A program made the position numbers and the translations under genes. A DNA stretch of 64,000 bases from contig CAVOKQ010000007.1 in assembly GCA_963696545.1 (NCBI GenBank), positions 124,001-188,000 on the forward strand. The letters run 5' to 3'. Source of the DNA: RPQJ01 sp963696545. GTDB taxonomy: Bacteria; Pseudomonadota; Gammaproteobacteria; Steroidobacterales; Steroidobacteraceae. The notes below the pieces were generated by a model. That model was given only the letters and a program-made list of their open reading frames with translations. It made no database searches and was not told where the DNA came from. Shown here one piece after another: positions 16,341 to 24,602 of the stretch. Numbering within the stretch: position 1 is the first letter of the stretch; each line of letters begins with the position of its first letter.

Positions 16341-17546
16341 TCAACCGAACAGCCGGGTCAGCCCTCCCAGCGACCGCCAGCCCAGGTAAAGCGTCAGTAC
16401 CCACGCGAGCACGCCTATGACCGCAAGGCCGCGTGGATAGCGGTAGCCGTCGAGCAGGTCGGCTCGTCGCAGCGCAACCCACAGGATGACTGCGATGCCA
16501 ATCGGCAGGATCAGTCCGTTGAACGCGCCTGCGAAGATCAGCAGCGGCACGGGTGCGGCTCCAGCGAGCGCGAAGATGATCGTCGATGCCGCAATGAACG
16601 CGACCACCAGCCACTCGCGTCGTCGCGCGAGCCCGGCGCTGAAACTCGTCAGGAACGAGACCGACGTGTACGAAGCCCCGATCACCGACGTAATCGCCGC
16701 CGCCCACAGGATCACGCCGAACGCTCGCAACCCGAATTCACCTGCGGCGGCCTCGAACGCTGACGCGGTGGGATTCGCGGGATCGAGGCCCACACCGGCC
16801 GCGACGACGCCAAGCACCGCGAGAAACAACAGCATCCGCATGGCACCCGTGACGAGCACGCCAGTGACCGACGCGCGCGAGATCTGCTGCACACTGGAGA
16901 CTCCCCGCACGCCCGCATCGACGAGCCGGTGCGCACCCGCATAGGTGATGTATCCACCGACCGTGCCACCGACCAGCGTCGTGATGGCAAGGAAATCGAC
17001 CTGCTCCGGCAGCACGGCGTTGCGCAACGCCGCACCCACAGGTGGACCGGAAACCCACGCGACGTAGCCGGTGAGAGCGATCATCAGGAAACCGAGCACG
17101 ACCACGAGCCGGTCCATCGCGATGCCGGCGCGCGGCGAGAGAAAGATTCCGACTGCGACCATGGCCGACACGACACCGCCCCAGAGTGGCGGCACGCCGA
17201 GCATCGCGTTCAGCCCAAGCCCGCACCCAGCGACGTTGCCGATGTTGAACACGAGCCCGCCGAGCACGACGAAGAACGCAAGCGCATGACCGATCCCGGG
17301 CAACACTCGATTGCCAAGCTCCTGCGCGCGCAGGCCAGAGACGCCGATTACTCGCCAGACATTCAGCTGCAGCGCGACGTCCACGAGTATCGAGGCCATG
17401 ATCGCGAACGCGAATGCTGCGCCAAGCTGCGCGGTGAACTGCGTCGTCTGCGTGATGAACCCCGGGCCGATCGCGCTCGTCGCCATCAGGAACATCGCGC
17501 CGAGGACCGGACCGCGGCTCGCGGAGCGTGGTGCTTCGTTGTTCAT
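16341..17546 (-). CDS. NRAMP-family transporter, non-canonical
   Basis: Inner-membrane carrier with about 11 hydrophobic segments over 401 residues. The sequence resembles the NRAMP/SLC11 fold: GPGFITQTTQF in the first segment and TTLVGGTVGGYITYAGAHR mid-protein. The metal-binding signatures of true Mn/Fe NRAMPs are not seen: the TM1 DPGN position reads GPGF and no MPH occurs in TM6. It therefore looks like the divergent YcsG-type branch, whose substrate is uncertain. The start is ATG 17546, preceded by GGGAGG at 3 bases. Confidence 0.8.
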   Translation of the reverse strand: MNNEAPRSASRGPVLGAMFLMATSAIGPGFITQTTQFTAQLGAAFAFAIMASILVDVALQLNVWRVIGVSGLRAQELGNRVLPGIGHALAFFVVLGGLVFNIGNVAGCGLGLNAMLGVPPLWGGVVSAMVAVGIFLSPRAGIAMDRLVVVLGFLMIALTGYVAWVSGPPVGAALRNAVLPEQVDFLAITTLVGGTVGGYITYAGAHRLVDAGVRGVSSVQQISRASVTGVLVTGAMRMLLFLAVLGVVAAGVGLDPANPTASAFEAAAGEFGLRAFGVILWAAAITSVIGASYTSVSFLTSFSAGLARRREWLVVAFIAASTIIFALAGAAPVPLLIFAGAFNGLILPIGIAVILWVALRRADLLDGYRYPRGLAVIGVLAWVLTLYLGWRSLGGLTRLFG

Positions 17547-17641
17547 CGGCCTCCCGGATCCAGGCCCGTAGACTCCGCGATGGCGGCCAGCCATGCAAGC
17601 CGGCGCTTGACGCGCGGCGTCGATCGCGTCAGAAACGCACG

Positions 17642-19117
17642 ATGAAAACCTTCAGCCGACTCGCGCTCATCGTCCTGGGCATCCTCGCTGCGATGGCGCT
17701 CGTCGTCGCGGTCCGTACCGCCACGTTCTCGCCACCCGCCGCAGTGAACGTCGCGACCGTGCCGCTGGCGGCAGGCGTGCCGGTCGATCGTGCACGGGCC
17801 GCGCAGCACCTGTCGGAAGCGATTCGAATCCGCACCGTCAGCCACCAGGACCGCAACGAGAATGAGCGCGCGGAATTCGAGCGCTTCCTCGGCTGGCTGC
17901 AGGCGACCTACCCTGCCGCGCATGCGGCAATGTCGCGCGACCTCGTCGCCGACCTGACGCCGATCTACACGTGGCCTGGCTCCGACCCCACGCTACCGCC
18001 GATCGTGCTGATGGCTCACTACGACGTCGTCCCCGTGACTGCCGGCACCGAGCGCGACTGGAAGCACCCGCCGTTCGACGGCCTGATTGCCGACGACGCC
18101 GTGTGGGGACGCGGCTCGGTCGATAACAAGGGTTCGCTGATCGCGACCTTCGAGGCGGTCGAGGCGCTTGCAGCGAGCGGCTTCAAGCCGAAGCGGACGG
18201 TACTGATCCTGAGCGGCCACGATGAAGAGGCCGGTGGCTCGGGCGCAGCGGCCGCCGCGGAGCGACTGCGCGCGCTCGGCATCAAGCCAGTTTTCGCGCT
18301 CGACGAAGGCCTCGCCGTCGTTGCCGACATGCCGTTGCTCGGCCGGCCCGTGGCGCTGATCGGCGTGGCCGAGAAAGGCTATGCGACGCTGCGGATCACC
18401 GCGCCGGCCAAGGGTGGTCATTCATCGGCTCCGCCGCCCGAGACCGGCGTCGAGGTGCTGTTGAAGGCCGTGCTCGGCATCACCTCCCACCCGTTCCCGA
18501 TGCGCTTCAAGGGCCCGGGTGCTGACATGGTGAGTGCGCTGGCCCCGGACGCGAGCCCGATGGTGAAGATGGCAGTGGCGAACAAGTGGCTCTTCGAGCC
18601 ATTGCTGGTGCGTACGATCGCGGCGACGCCCGCGGGTGCCGCGAGCCTGCACACGACGATCGCGCCGACGATGCTGCGCGGCAGCCCGAAGGAGAATGTG
18701 CTGCCACAGGATGCGACGGCCTGGATCAACTACCGGATCCTGCCTGGGCAGACGGCGGCCGACGTCATGCAACGCGAGCAGGACGCGACGCGCGGGCTCG
18801 ACGTGCAACTCGCGTGGGAGGGCCGCGCGTACGATCCGCCGCCGGTGTCGTCAGCCGATTCGGACGCATACCGCTTGATCGCGGCGCTGGCGTCCGACGA
18901 TGGCAAGTTGCCGGTGGCGCCCGGGCTCGTCACCGCGACCACCGACAGCCGCCATCTCGCAGGCATCGCGCAGGCCGTCTATCGCTTCCAGCCGCTCGTC
19001 GTTTCGATGCGCGAGTTCGAGATGATCCACGGCACGAACGAGCACATGACGCTCGACAACCTTGGGCGGATGACGGAGTTCTATGCGCGTCTGATCGCGA
19101 CGGCCGCGGGCAAGTGA
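17642..19117 (+). CDS. M20-family metallopeptidase (carboxypeptidase S-like)
   Basis: Di-zinc peptidase of the M20 family, near the CPS1/PM20D1 branch. An N-terminal hydrophobic segment (about 8-25) anchors or exports it. Metal and catalytic signatures: MAHYDVVPV, WGRGSVDNKG, SGHDEEAGGSGA and, late, DSRHLAGIA plus MIHGTNEHM. 491 residues, normal for this branch. Such enzymes hydrolyse N-acyl amino acids or small peptides; the substrate here is unknown. Convergent with the SLOG gene, 13 bases apart. Confidence 0.9.
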   Translation: MKTFSRLALIVLGILAAMALVVAVRTATFSPPAAVNVATVPLAAGVPVDRARAAQHLSEAIRIRTVSHQDRNENERAEFERFLGWLQATYPAAHAAMSRDLVADLTPIYTWPGSDPTLPPIVLMAHYDVVPVTAGTERDWKHPPFDGLIADDAVWGRGSVDNKGSLIATFEAVEALAASGFKPKRTVLILSGHDEEAGGSGAAAAAERLRALGIKPVFALDEGLAVVADMPLLGRPVALIGVAEKGYATLRITAPAKGGHSSAPPPETGVEVLLKAVLGITSHPFPMRFKGPGADMVSALAPDASPMVKMAVANKWLFEPLLVRTIAATPAGAASLHTTIAPTMLRGSPKENVLPQDATAWINYRILPGQTAADVMQREQDATRGLDVQLAWEGRAYDPPPVSSADSDAYRLIAALASDDGKLPVAPGLVTATTDSRHLAGIAQAVYRFQPLVVSMREFEMIHGTNEHMTLDNLGRMTEFYARLIATAAGK

Positions 19118-19130
19118 CCCGCGGCGATGC

Positions 19131-20936
19131 TCAGCTGAGCTTGACGATCTCCTGCTGGTCCACCGACCGCTCGCGGTGCATCAGGATCCATTGGGCGTGC
19201 TCCTCGAGCGCCGCGTCGCCCAGCAGCTTCAGGATCTTGCGCCGTTCGAAGTCGCCTTCCGCCACGTCTAGCCGGCGTCGCGCGTTGCGGAAGATCCGGT
19301 GCATGAAGTCGTACTGCTTGATGAGCTCCGATTCGGCGGTGCCCTTGGCATATGACTGCCGAACGCCGATCGCCAGCAGCACGCAACCCATGCCGTAGAC
19401 CAGCGGATCCCGGACGGCATCGGGCAGCCCCGCATCCACGAACATCAACACGGCGAGCGTGATGGCGCTGCCCCACAGGCCGAGCCGTCCGATGCGGCCG
19501 GTGAACTCGGCCTTCCGCACCCGTTCCGCAGACTTCCGTGCGAAATAGCCCAGCTGTCCGGACTTGTCGTCGCCGATCCATTCACGCAGCACGAACTGCA
19601 GGGCATCCGGGTCCGTCGTGGGCCGGACGTCGCATTCGGTGCCGGCCACGCGCATCACGTTGCGGATCCAGCCGAGGTCCGGATCCTGCATCTGCAGGAA
19701 GTTGTCGTGCGCGAACTTCGTGACGTTGCCGCTGGTGACGCCCGCGGCTGCCCAATAGAACTGTACGCGCAGTCCTTCCGCGAGCGTGCGGTAATCGAGG
19801 TAGCGACGGTGCCAGGCCCCGCGCCGGGCGAAATAGTTGATGCCGGTCGCCAGCAGCATCAGCCCGAGCATGACGAACAGGAACGCGCGATCCGCGAGCA
19901 TGTTCGTGTACGTCATGTACGCGAGGCCGGTGGCAAACACACAGATGTGACTCAGCCGCAGCGTCCGGACAAACCGCTGCTGGTACTCGATGGCGAGCCA
20001 GTCCGCGGCACAGAAGACCTGGTTGATGTCGAGCAGCCCAGGCGGCAACCGCTCGGCCTGCTGCTCGGTGAGCAATGGGTATCGTCCCCGATCGATCTCG
20101 TCGGCGTGCGCCTGCGCGTCCTCGCTGAACTCGTCGGTGCGCTCGAAGACCTGCCGGTGCCTCGACGGCATCTCCCGCGAACGGGGCTGTTTCTCGTCCG
20201 TCGTGAACCAGAATGCGTCGAGCGCGGTCAACCCCTCGGCCGGGGTCCCGTCCGGGCGGTCGCGGGAGCAGACGATGTGATAGACGAGATCGCTCTCGTC
20301 ATCGGTCAGCGACAGTCGGCTCGCCGTGGCGAGCGGCGTGTAGCCGGGCATCACGTCGTGATGGTGGAACCGGACCACCTGGCTCGTCCCGCCGAGCTGG
20401 TGCGTCGGCTTGCCGTCCCAGAGCGCAACCAGCACGTGGCAGTGGGCACAGAGGAACACTCCCGCCTGCGCATACTGGCGCGAGCGATTCTTGCCCTGCT
20501 CGCGGATCGAGGCCGGCGTGTTGCCGGGCGTCAGTGGCAGCTCGAAGACTTCAACGGCCGCCGCGCACAGGCGGTCGAAATGGTCGCGCGACTCCTGCGT
20601 CGCGAAATCGAGCATGTAGAGTTCCCTGGGCATCGGCAGGGGCACGATCAGCGGCATGCGCAGCGTGATCGCCTCCTCCGCAACGATACGGTCGGCCCCC
20701 TCGGCAAGCGGCGACATTACTGCCACCATCCGGTTCGGGTACTCATCACGCAGGCGGCCGAGGAAGTCGCGGACCAGTTTCCGGACGCGTGGGCTTTCGG
20801 CGGGTAGCAGGTCACGATGGCCGGTCACGGCCACGACCAATGGCACGGCGTAACTGCGCTTGCCCCGGCGCTTCGCCGTACCCTGCGGAGCCGCCGTGAA
20901 CGGGACGGAGTCGACGGGACCGGGTGAAGCTGCCAT
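19131..20936 (-). CDS. SLOG-type nucleotide-sensor protein with two 2TM (SLATT-like) membrane hairpins
   Basis: 601 residues, no annotated relative I can name. Residues 32-235 form a Rossmann-like SLOG/LOG domain: VVAVTGHRDLL (34-44), AVMSPLAEGADRIVAEEAI (72-90), HVLVALWDGKP (167-177) and GGTSQVVRF (182-190). A charged linker (250-300) leads to a membrane region with hairpins at about 328-368 and 484-526. The C-terminal EEHAQWILMHRER (578-590) resembles the end of SLATT/DUF4231 2TM effectors. In known conflict systems SLOG senses a nucleotide ligand and SLATT disrupts the membrane. No CD-NTase or kinase lies beside it. Function inferred, not shown. Confidence 0.82.
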   Translation of the reverse strand: MAASPGPVDSVPFTAAPQGTAKRRGKRSYAVPLVVAVTGHRDLLPAESPRVRKLVRDFLGRLRDEYPNRMVAVMSPLAEGADRIVAEEAITLRMPLIVPLPMPRELYMLDFATQESRDHFDRLCAAAVEVFELPLTPGNTPASIREQGKNRSRQYAQAGVFLCAHCHVLVALWDGKPTHQLGGTSQVVRFHHHDVMPGYTPLATASRLSLTDDESDLVYHIVCSRDRPDGTPAEGLTALDAFWFTTDEKQPRSREMPSRHRQVFERTDEFSEDAQAHADEIDRGRYPLLTEQQAERLPPGLLDINQVFCAADWLAIEYQQRFVRTLRLSHICVFATGLAYMTYTNMLADRAFLFVMLGLMLLATGINYFARRGAWHRRYLDYRTLAEGLRVQFYWAAAGVTSGNVTKFAHDNFLQMQDPDLGWIRNVMRVAGTECDVRPTTDPDALQFVLREWIGDDKSGQLGYFARKSAERVRKAEFTGRIGRLGLWGSAITLAVLMFVDAGLPDAVRDPLVYGMGCVLLAIGVRQSYAKGTAESELIKQYDFMHRIFRNARRRLDVAEGDFERRKILKLLGDAALEEHAQWILMHRERSVDQQEIVKLS

Positions 20937-21030
20937 GCGGCCGGAACGTTACCGCAACGCCGCCGTCGATGCACCCCGCCACCCGCGGCTGGGCGTATTC
21001 TTCCCGACACGCAACGCAGCAAAGTGAACA

Positions 21031-22614
21031 ATGCACCGATCGATGCGCATGAGCCGTGTCCGGGCGATGTCCGGACGACGCACAGCGGGATCCCTGCTGC
21101 TGACACTGCTGGTACTGATTCAGTGGGGCTGCCAGCGGTCGCCCGCGCCCGACGCAACGCAAACGGAAACAGTCGCGTCGCAGCTCCGCCGCGGCCTCGG
21201 CGCCGAGCCGGAAACACTCGACCCCCGGCTGGCCTCGGACAACGCGGCGCTCGCGGTTCTCGGCGACCTTTACGAAGGTCTCGCCACGGAGACGGCGGAT
21301 GGCCGGATCGTGCCGGGCGCCGCCGATGCGTGGTCCGTTTCGCCCGATGGCCTGAACTGGACCTTCCACCTGCGTCCGCGCCTGCACTGGTCGAACGGCG
21401 ACGCGCTCAAGGCCGACGAGTTTGCCGCCGCGCTCAAGTCAGTGATCGCCGCCGACAGCCGCGCGCCAAATGCCGGACTGCTTGCTGCGGTGGCGAGCAT
21501 CGAGCCATCCGACCCCGCGACTCTTTCGATCGAACTCAGCCGGCCACTTCCCTACCTGCCCGCGCTGCTGGCCCTGCCGATGGCCGCGCCGATGCATGCG
21601 GGAACCCGCGGCGCGCCTGGCGGCCCCAGCAACGGGCCGTTCCGGCTCATCGGCTGGCAACACGGCGACAGAATCCAGCTCGAGCGCAACCCGTATTACC
21701 GCGAAACCGCATCGGTGCGGATCGAGCGTGTCGAGTACCGGCCGATCGCCGATCTTGCAACCGAGTTGAACCTCTACCGCACCGGGGAACTCGACCTCAC
21801 CAGCGAGGTGCCGAATGCCCAGCTCGGCTGGATCCGCGAACACCTGCGGGGCGAACTCGAGGTCGCGCCGTTCCTGAGCACGTACGCCTACGCCGTCAAC
21901 CTCGAGCGGCTACCCGACCCGCGTGCTCGCCAGGCGCTCGCGATGTCCGTCGACCGCGCGCGAATTACGGAACTGGTGACGGGTGCAGGCGAGCGGCCGG
22001 CGTTCGGCTGGGTGCCCGACGGGATTCCCGGCTACGCGCCCGCGCGCTTCGAATGGCAGGACCTGCCGTACGTCACGGCAGTGGAACGGGCCCGCGCGTT
22101 GTGGTCGGACGCGCGATCCCGCAAGGCGGCGCCCGATCGCATCACGCTCTGCACGGACGCGAGCGCGAATCACCGGCGCACGGCCGTTGCGATCGCGGAC
22201 CTGTGGCGATCGGCACTCGGCGTAGAGACGACAATCGTCGAACTCGAATGGAACGTATACCTGGACACGCGACGGCAGCCGGGCGAGTGCGATCTCCTGC
22301 GGCTCGGCTGGTCGGCGGACTTCGTCGATGCCGAGGCTTTCGCGGACGTGTTCGAGTCCGGCAGCCCGCAGAACACGCTTGGCTACCGCAGCCGGCGTTA
22401 CGATGAACTGCTGCGCGATTCCCGGGCGACGACCGATCAATCGACCCGCGCAGCGCTGCTGGCCGACGCCGAGGCGCAACTGCTCGTCGATGCGCCGGTG
22501 ATCCCGATCTTCTTCCGCGTCTCGAAGCGGCTCGTGAAGCCCTATGTCGAGGGATACCGGGCGAACCCGCTCGGACACGTCGCTTCGCGCGACCTGCGCA
22601 TCCGCCCCAAATAG
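21031..22614 (+). CDS. Peptide-type ABC substrate-binding lipoprotein (OppA/SBP_bac_5 family)
   Basis: Extracytoplasmic binding protein of 527 residues. The N-terminus has a basic head, a hydrophobic stretch and lipobox LIQWGC (Cys near residue 34). The mature part follows the family-5 plan: GLGAEPETLDPRLASDN, LYEGLATETADGRIVPG, NGPFRLIGWQHGD, ARQALAMSVDRARI and a C-terminal VIPIFFRVSKRLVKPYV. The likely ligands are oligopeptides. No permease or ATPase gene accompanies it in the window, so it is an orphan or serves a distant transporter. MHRSM at 21031 is the start used; an internal ATG at codon 13 is possible. Confidence 0.9.
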   Translation: MHRSMRMSRVRAMSGRRTAGSLLLTLLVLIQWGCQRSPAPDATQTETVASQLRRGLGAEPETLDPRLASDNAALAVLGDLYEGLATETADGRIVPGAADAWSVSPDGLNWTFHLRPRLHWSNGDALKADEFAAALKSVIAADSRAPNAGLLAAVASIEPSDPATLSIELSRPLPYLPALLALPMAAPMHAGTRGAPGGPSNGPFRLIGWQHGDRIQLERNPYYRETASVRIERVEYRPIADLATELNLYRTGELDLTSEVPNAQLGWIREHLRGELEVAPFLSTYAYAVNLERLPDPRARQALAMSVDRARITELVTGAGERPAFGWVPDGIPGYAPARFEWQDLPYVTAVERARALWSDARSRKAAPDRITLCTDASANHRRTAVAIADLWRSALGVETTIVELEWNVYLDTRRQPGECDLLRLGWSADFVDAEAFADVFESGSPQNTLGYRSRRYDELLRDSRATTDQSTRAALLADAEAQLLVDAPVIPIFFRVSKRLVKPYVEGYRANPLGHVASRDLRIRPK

Positions 22615-22645
22615 AAAAAGGGCGGGAGGCCCGCGCCACCCGCCC
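22612..22645 (-). terminator. Rho-independent terminator of the DUF6502-DUF5666 unit
   Basis: On the minus strand GGGCGGG (complement of 22639-22645) pairs with CCCGCCC (complement of 22620-22626) around a 12-base loop. A CTTTTTC tract follows immediately. It starts 33 bases beyond the stop of the cytochrome-bearing gene. A second short hairpin (CGGACC-gaga-GGTCCG, 22650-22665) sits between. This is the best intrinsic terminator in the window. Confidence 0.8.
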
Positions 22646-22678
22646 GAGTCGGACCGAGAGGTCCGGGGTTCGTATCAG

Positions 22679-24532
22679 TTACGGATTCGCAGCCTTGATC
22701 GCGTCGGCGATCGCCTGAACCTCGGCTGCCGTGAGCGTGCTCAGGAAGCTCATGCCGCCCCTGTTGGCATCGATTGCGCGCTGGATGCCCAGCGCCGTGC
22801 GGTTGGAGACAGGCATCTGGCGGATCGCGTTGATCGGACCGTGGCAGCCCGAGCACCGCGCGGCGAACAGCGCCGCGCCGTCGATGGCCGCGGGCGGCGG
22901 CGTCACTGGCGGCGGTGTCACCGGCGGCGGCGTCACTGGCGGCGGTGTGACCGGCGGAGGCGTCACTGGCGGCGGTGTGACCGGTGGAGGCGTGACGGGT
23001 GGCGGTGTGACAGGGGGCGTCACCGGCGGCGGTGTCGTCACCGGAGGCACGGTCGGCGCCCCTTCGTCGCGATCGATCTCGACGCGGCTCGCGGTCAGCG
23101 AGCTTCCGTCCCAGGCACCACGCGCGTCGACGACCAGCCCATTGGCCTGCGCAAAGAACGTGGCGGAGCTGATGTCGGCGTCGCCGTCCTCGAACCGGGT
23201 CGCGGGCGTCGTCTCGATGCCGACGCCGGCGATCTTGAACCGCGGCGACTGCAGCGCCTCTGCCTTGCCTTGTATCTCGCTCGAGTCTTCCGGGTCGTCG
23301 CGCTCGAGGCGGGTTGCAATCACGCGGCCGCTGCCCGCGGGGTCCGCGTAGCCACGCACGTCGACCCAGTCGCCAGTGCGCAGGCTGTCGAGTGCAAAGA
23401 ACTGGTCCTTGCGCTCCTTGTCTTCCTTTCGGGTCGCGGCGTCCACGACGATCGTGAGCCCGAGGGCCTTCAGCGTCCCCGCCGTCGCATCGACGCTCTC
23501 GACACGTGCCGCGAGCTTGATCGACGCCGACCGCTTGAATACGACCTTTGCGGCTGCCAGCGTGCCGGCCGCGTCGAGCTTGCCTTCGGCCTCGACCTTG
23601 ACGTCGAGCTTGAGATCGGCCGCCGAGCCACCGACGTAGGTCGTGGCGGTCGTGGTCGTGACCTTCTGGCCGGCCACGTCGAAATCGGACGCCGATGCAA
23701 ACCGCGTCACGAGCCCCTCGACCTCTGCCTCGGTGCCGCCCTGGCCGTCGACGCCGTCGTCTTCCTTTTGGACGCGCAACGCCTTCAGCGTGCCGTCGGC
23801 CAGCAGCTCACGCCCCTTGACCTCGACGAAGTCGCCGTCGCGCAGGCCGGTCGAGCCGAAGCCTTCGAGCGTCGCCGTCGAGTAATCGACGCTCAGCGTG
23901 CCGACCTTGAAGCGCTTGCCGGCGGCGTCGAGCGCCGTCACGAGACCCTTGGCCTCGATCTCGAGGTCGCCGGCCGCGGGCTTCTCGATGCGCGTGGCAC
24001 GTGCCTGGCCGTTCGAACTAGAAAAGCCATGCACTTCGACACGGTCGCCGACCGCTATCCCGGCCAGCGACGCGCGCGCGATGGAGTCGTCGAACGACGT
24101 GTCGTCGTCGACCTTGACCACCTGCCCGGCGACGGTGATCGTCCCGGCGGCCGCATTGACCGCCTGGACCGTGCCCTGCAGCAGCCGATGCTGCTCGATA
24201 AGCCGGGCGCTCGCGGCGCCCTTGTCGTCGACTTGCGCCTCGACACGCACGACGTGCCCCACACGCAGGTCGGCCAGCGTCGCAGGGCGATCTTCGACCC
24301 GCACCTCCGCGCGCGACGTGTCGTAGCGCACTCCGTTGACGATGACGCTGCCGAAACCATCGATGGCTCCGGTGACGATCACCGAACTGGTGCTGCCTGG
24401 CGTCGCAGTCGGTGACGACGACGGAGGGACGGGTCCGTCCGACGAGTCGCCGCTGCCTCCACCGCCGCCGCATGCGGCGACAAGCACCGCTATAGCCGCC
24501 GGCAGGATCAATCGGGAATTGATGAACTTCAT
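22679..24532 (-). CDS. DUF5666 six-repeat lipoprotein fused to a cytochrome c domain
   Basis: 617 residues. Signal peptide with lipobox LVAAC (Cys about 21) and a poly-Gly run. Six DUF5666 units of about 70 residues follow (roughly 50-500), each with a V-x-G-x-V opening and an L-x-x-G-D-x-V-E-V close. Next comes a proline linker of about seven VTPPP units, then a small cytochrome c module with heme motif CSGCH, a likely distal Met (GMSFL) and a C-terminal helix. Start ATG 24532 has AGAGGTG at 5 bases. It is a close paralogue of the gene upstream, plus the linker and heme domain. Role unknown; surface electron transfer is a guess. Confidence 0.88.
   Translation of the reverse strand: MKFINSRLILPAAIAVLVAACGGGGGSGDSSDGPVPPSSSPTATPGSTSSVIVTGAIDGFGSVIVNGVRYDTSRAEVRVEDRPATLADLRVGHVVRVEAQVDDKGAASARLIEQHRLLQGTVQAVNAAAGTITVAGQVVKVDDDTSFDDSIARASLAGIAVGDRVEVHGFSSSNGQARATRIEKPAAGDLEIEAKGLVTALDAAGKRFKVGTLSVDYSTATLEGFGSTGLRDGDFVEVKGRELLADGTLKALRVQKEDDGVDGQGGTEAEVEGLVTRFASASDFDVAGQKVTTTTATTYVGGSAADLKLDVKVEAEGKLDAAGTLAAAKVVFKRSASIKLAARVESVDATAGTLKALGLTIVVDAATRKEDKERKDQFFALDSLRTGDWVDVRGYADPAGSGRVIATRLERDDPEDSSEIQGKAEALQSPRFKIAGVGIETTPATRFEDGDADISSATFFAQANGLVVDARGAWDGSSLTASRVEIDRDEGAPTVPPVTTPPPVTPPVTPPPVTPPPVTPPPVTPPPVTPPPVTPPPVTPPPVTPPPAAIDGAALFAARCSGCHGPINAIRQMPVSNRTALGIQRAIDANRGGMSFLSTLTAAEVQAIADAIKAANP
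22892..23046. repeat. 15-base tandem repeat encoding VTPPP
   Basis: About ten copies of a 15-base unit (GGCGGCGTCACTGGC-like on the plus strand), often alternating as a 30-base pair with CAC/GAC wobble differences. It encodes the proline linker of the DUF5666-cytochrome protein. It is in frame, so copy-number change would alter linker length without a frameshift. Confidence 0.9.
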
Positions 24533-24602
24533 TTCACACCTCTGGAAAGCTCGGCACTGATCGGTTCGGGCGCGCAGCGCCCGCCATACCCCGGAGCCCC
24601 GG

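Noticed and set aside
22892..23046. Short regular repeats considered as a CRISPR array
   Set aside because: Units are contiguous, with no unique spacers, and encode a proline stalk in frame.
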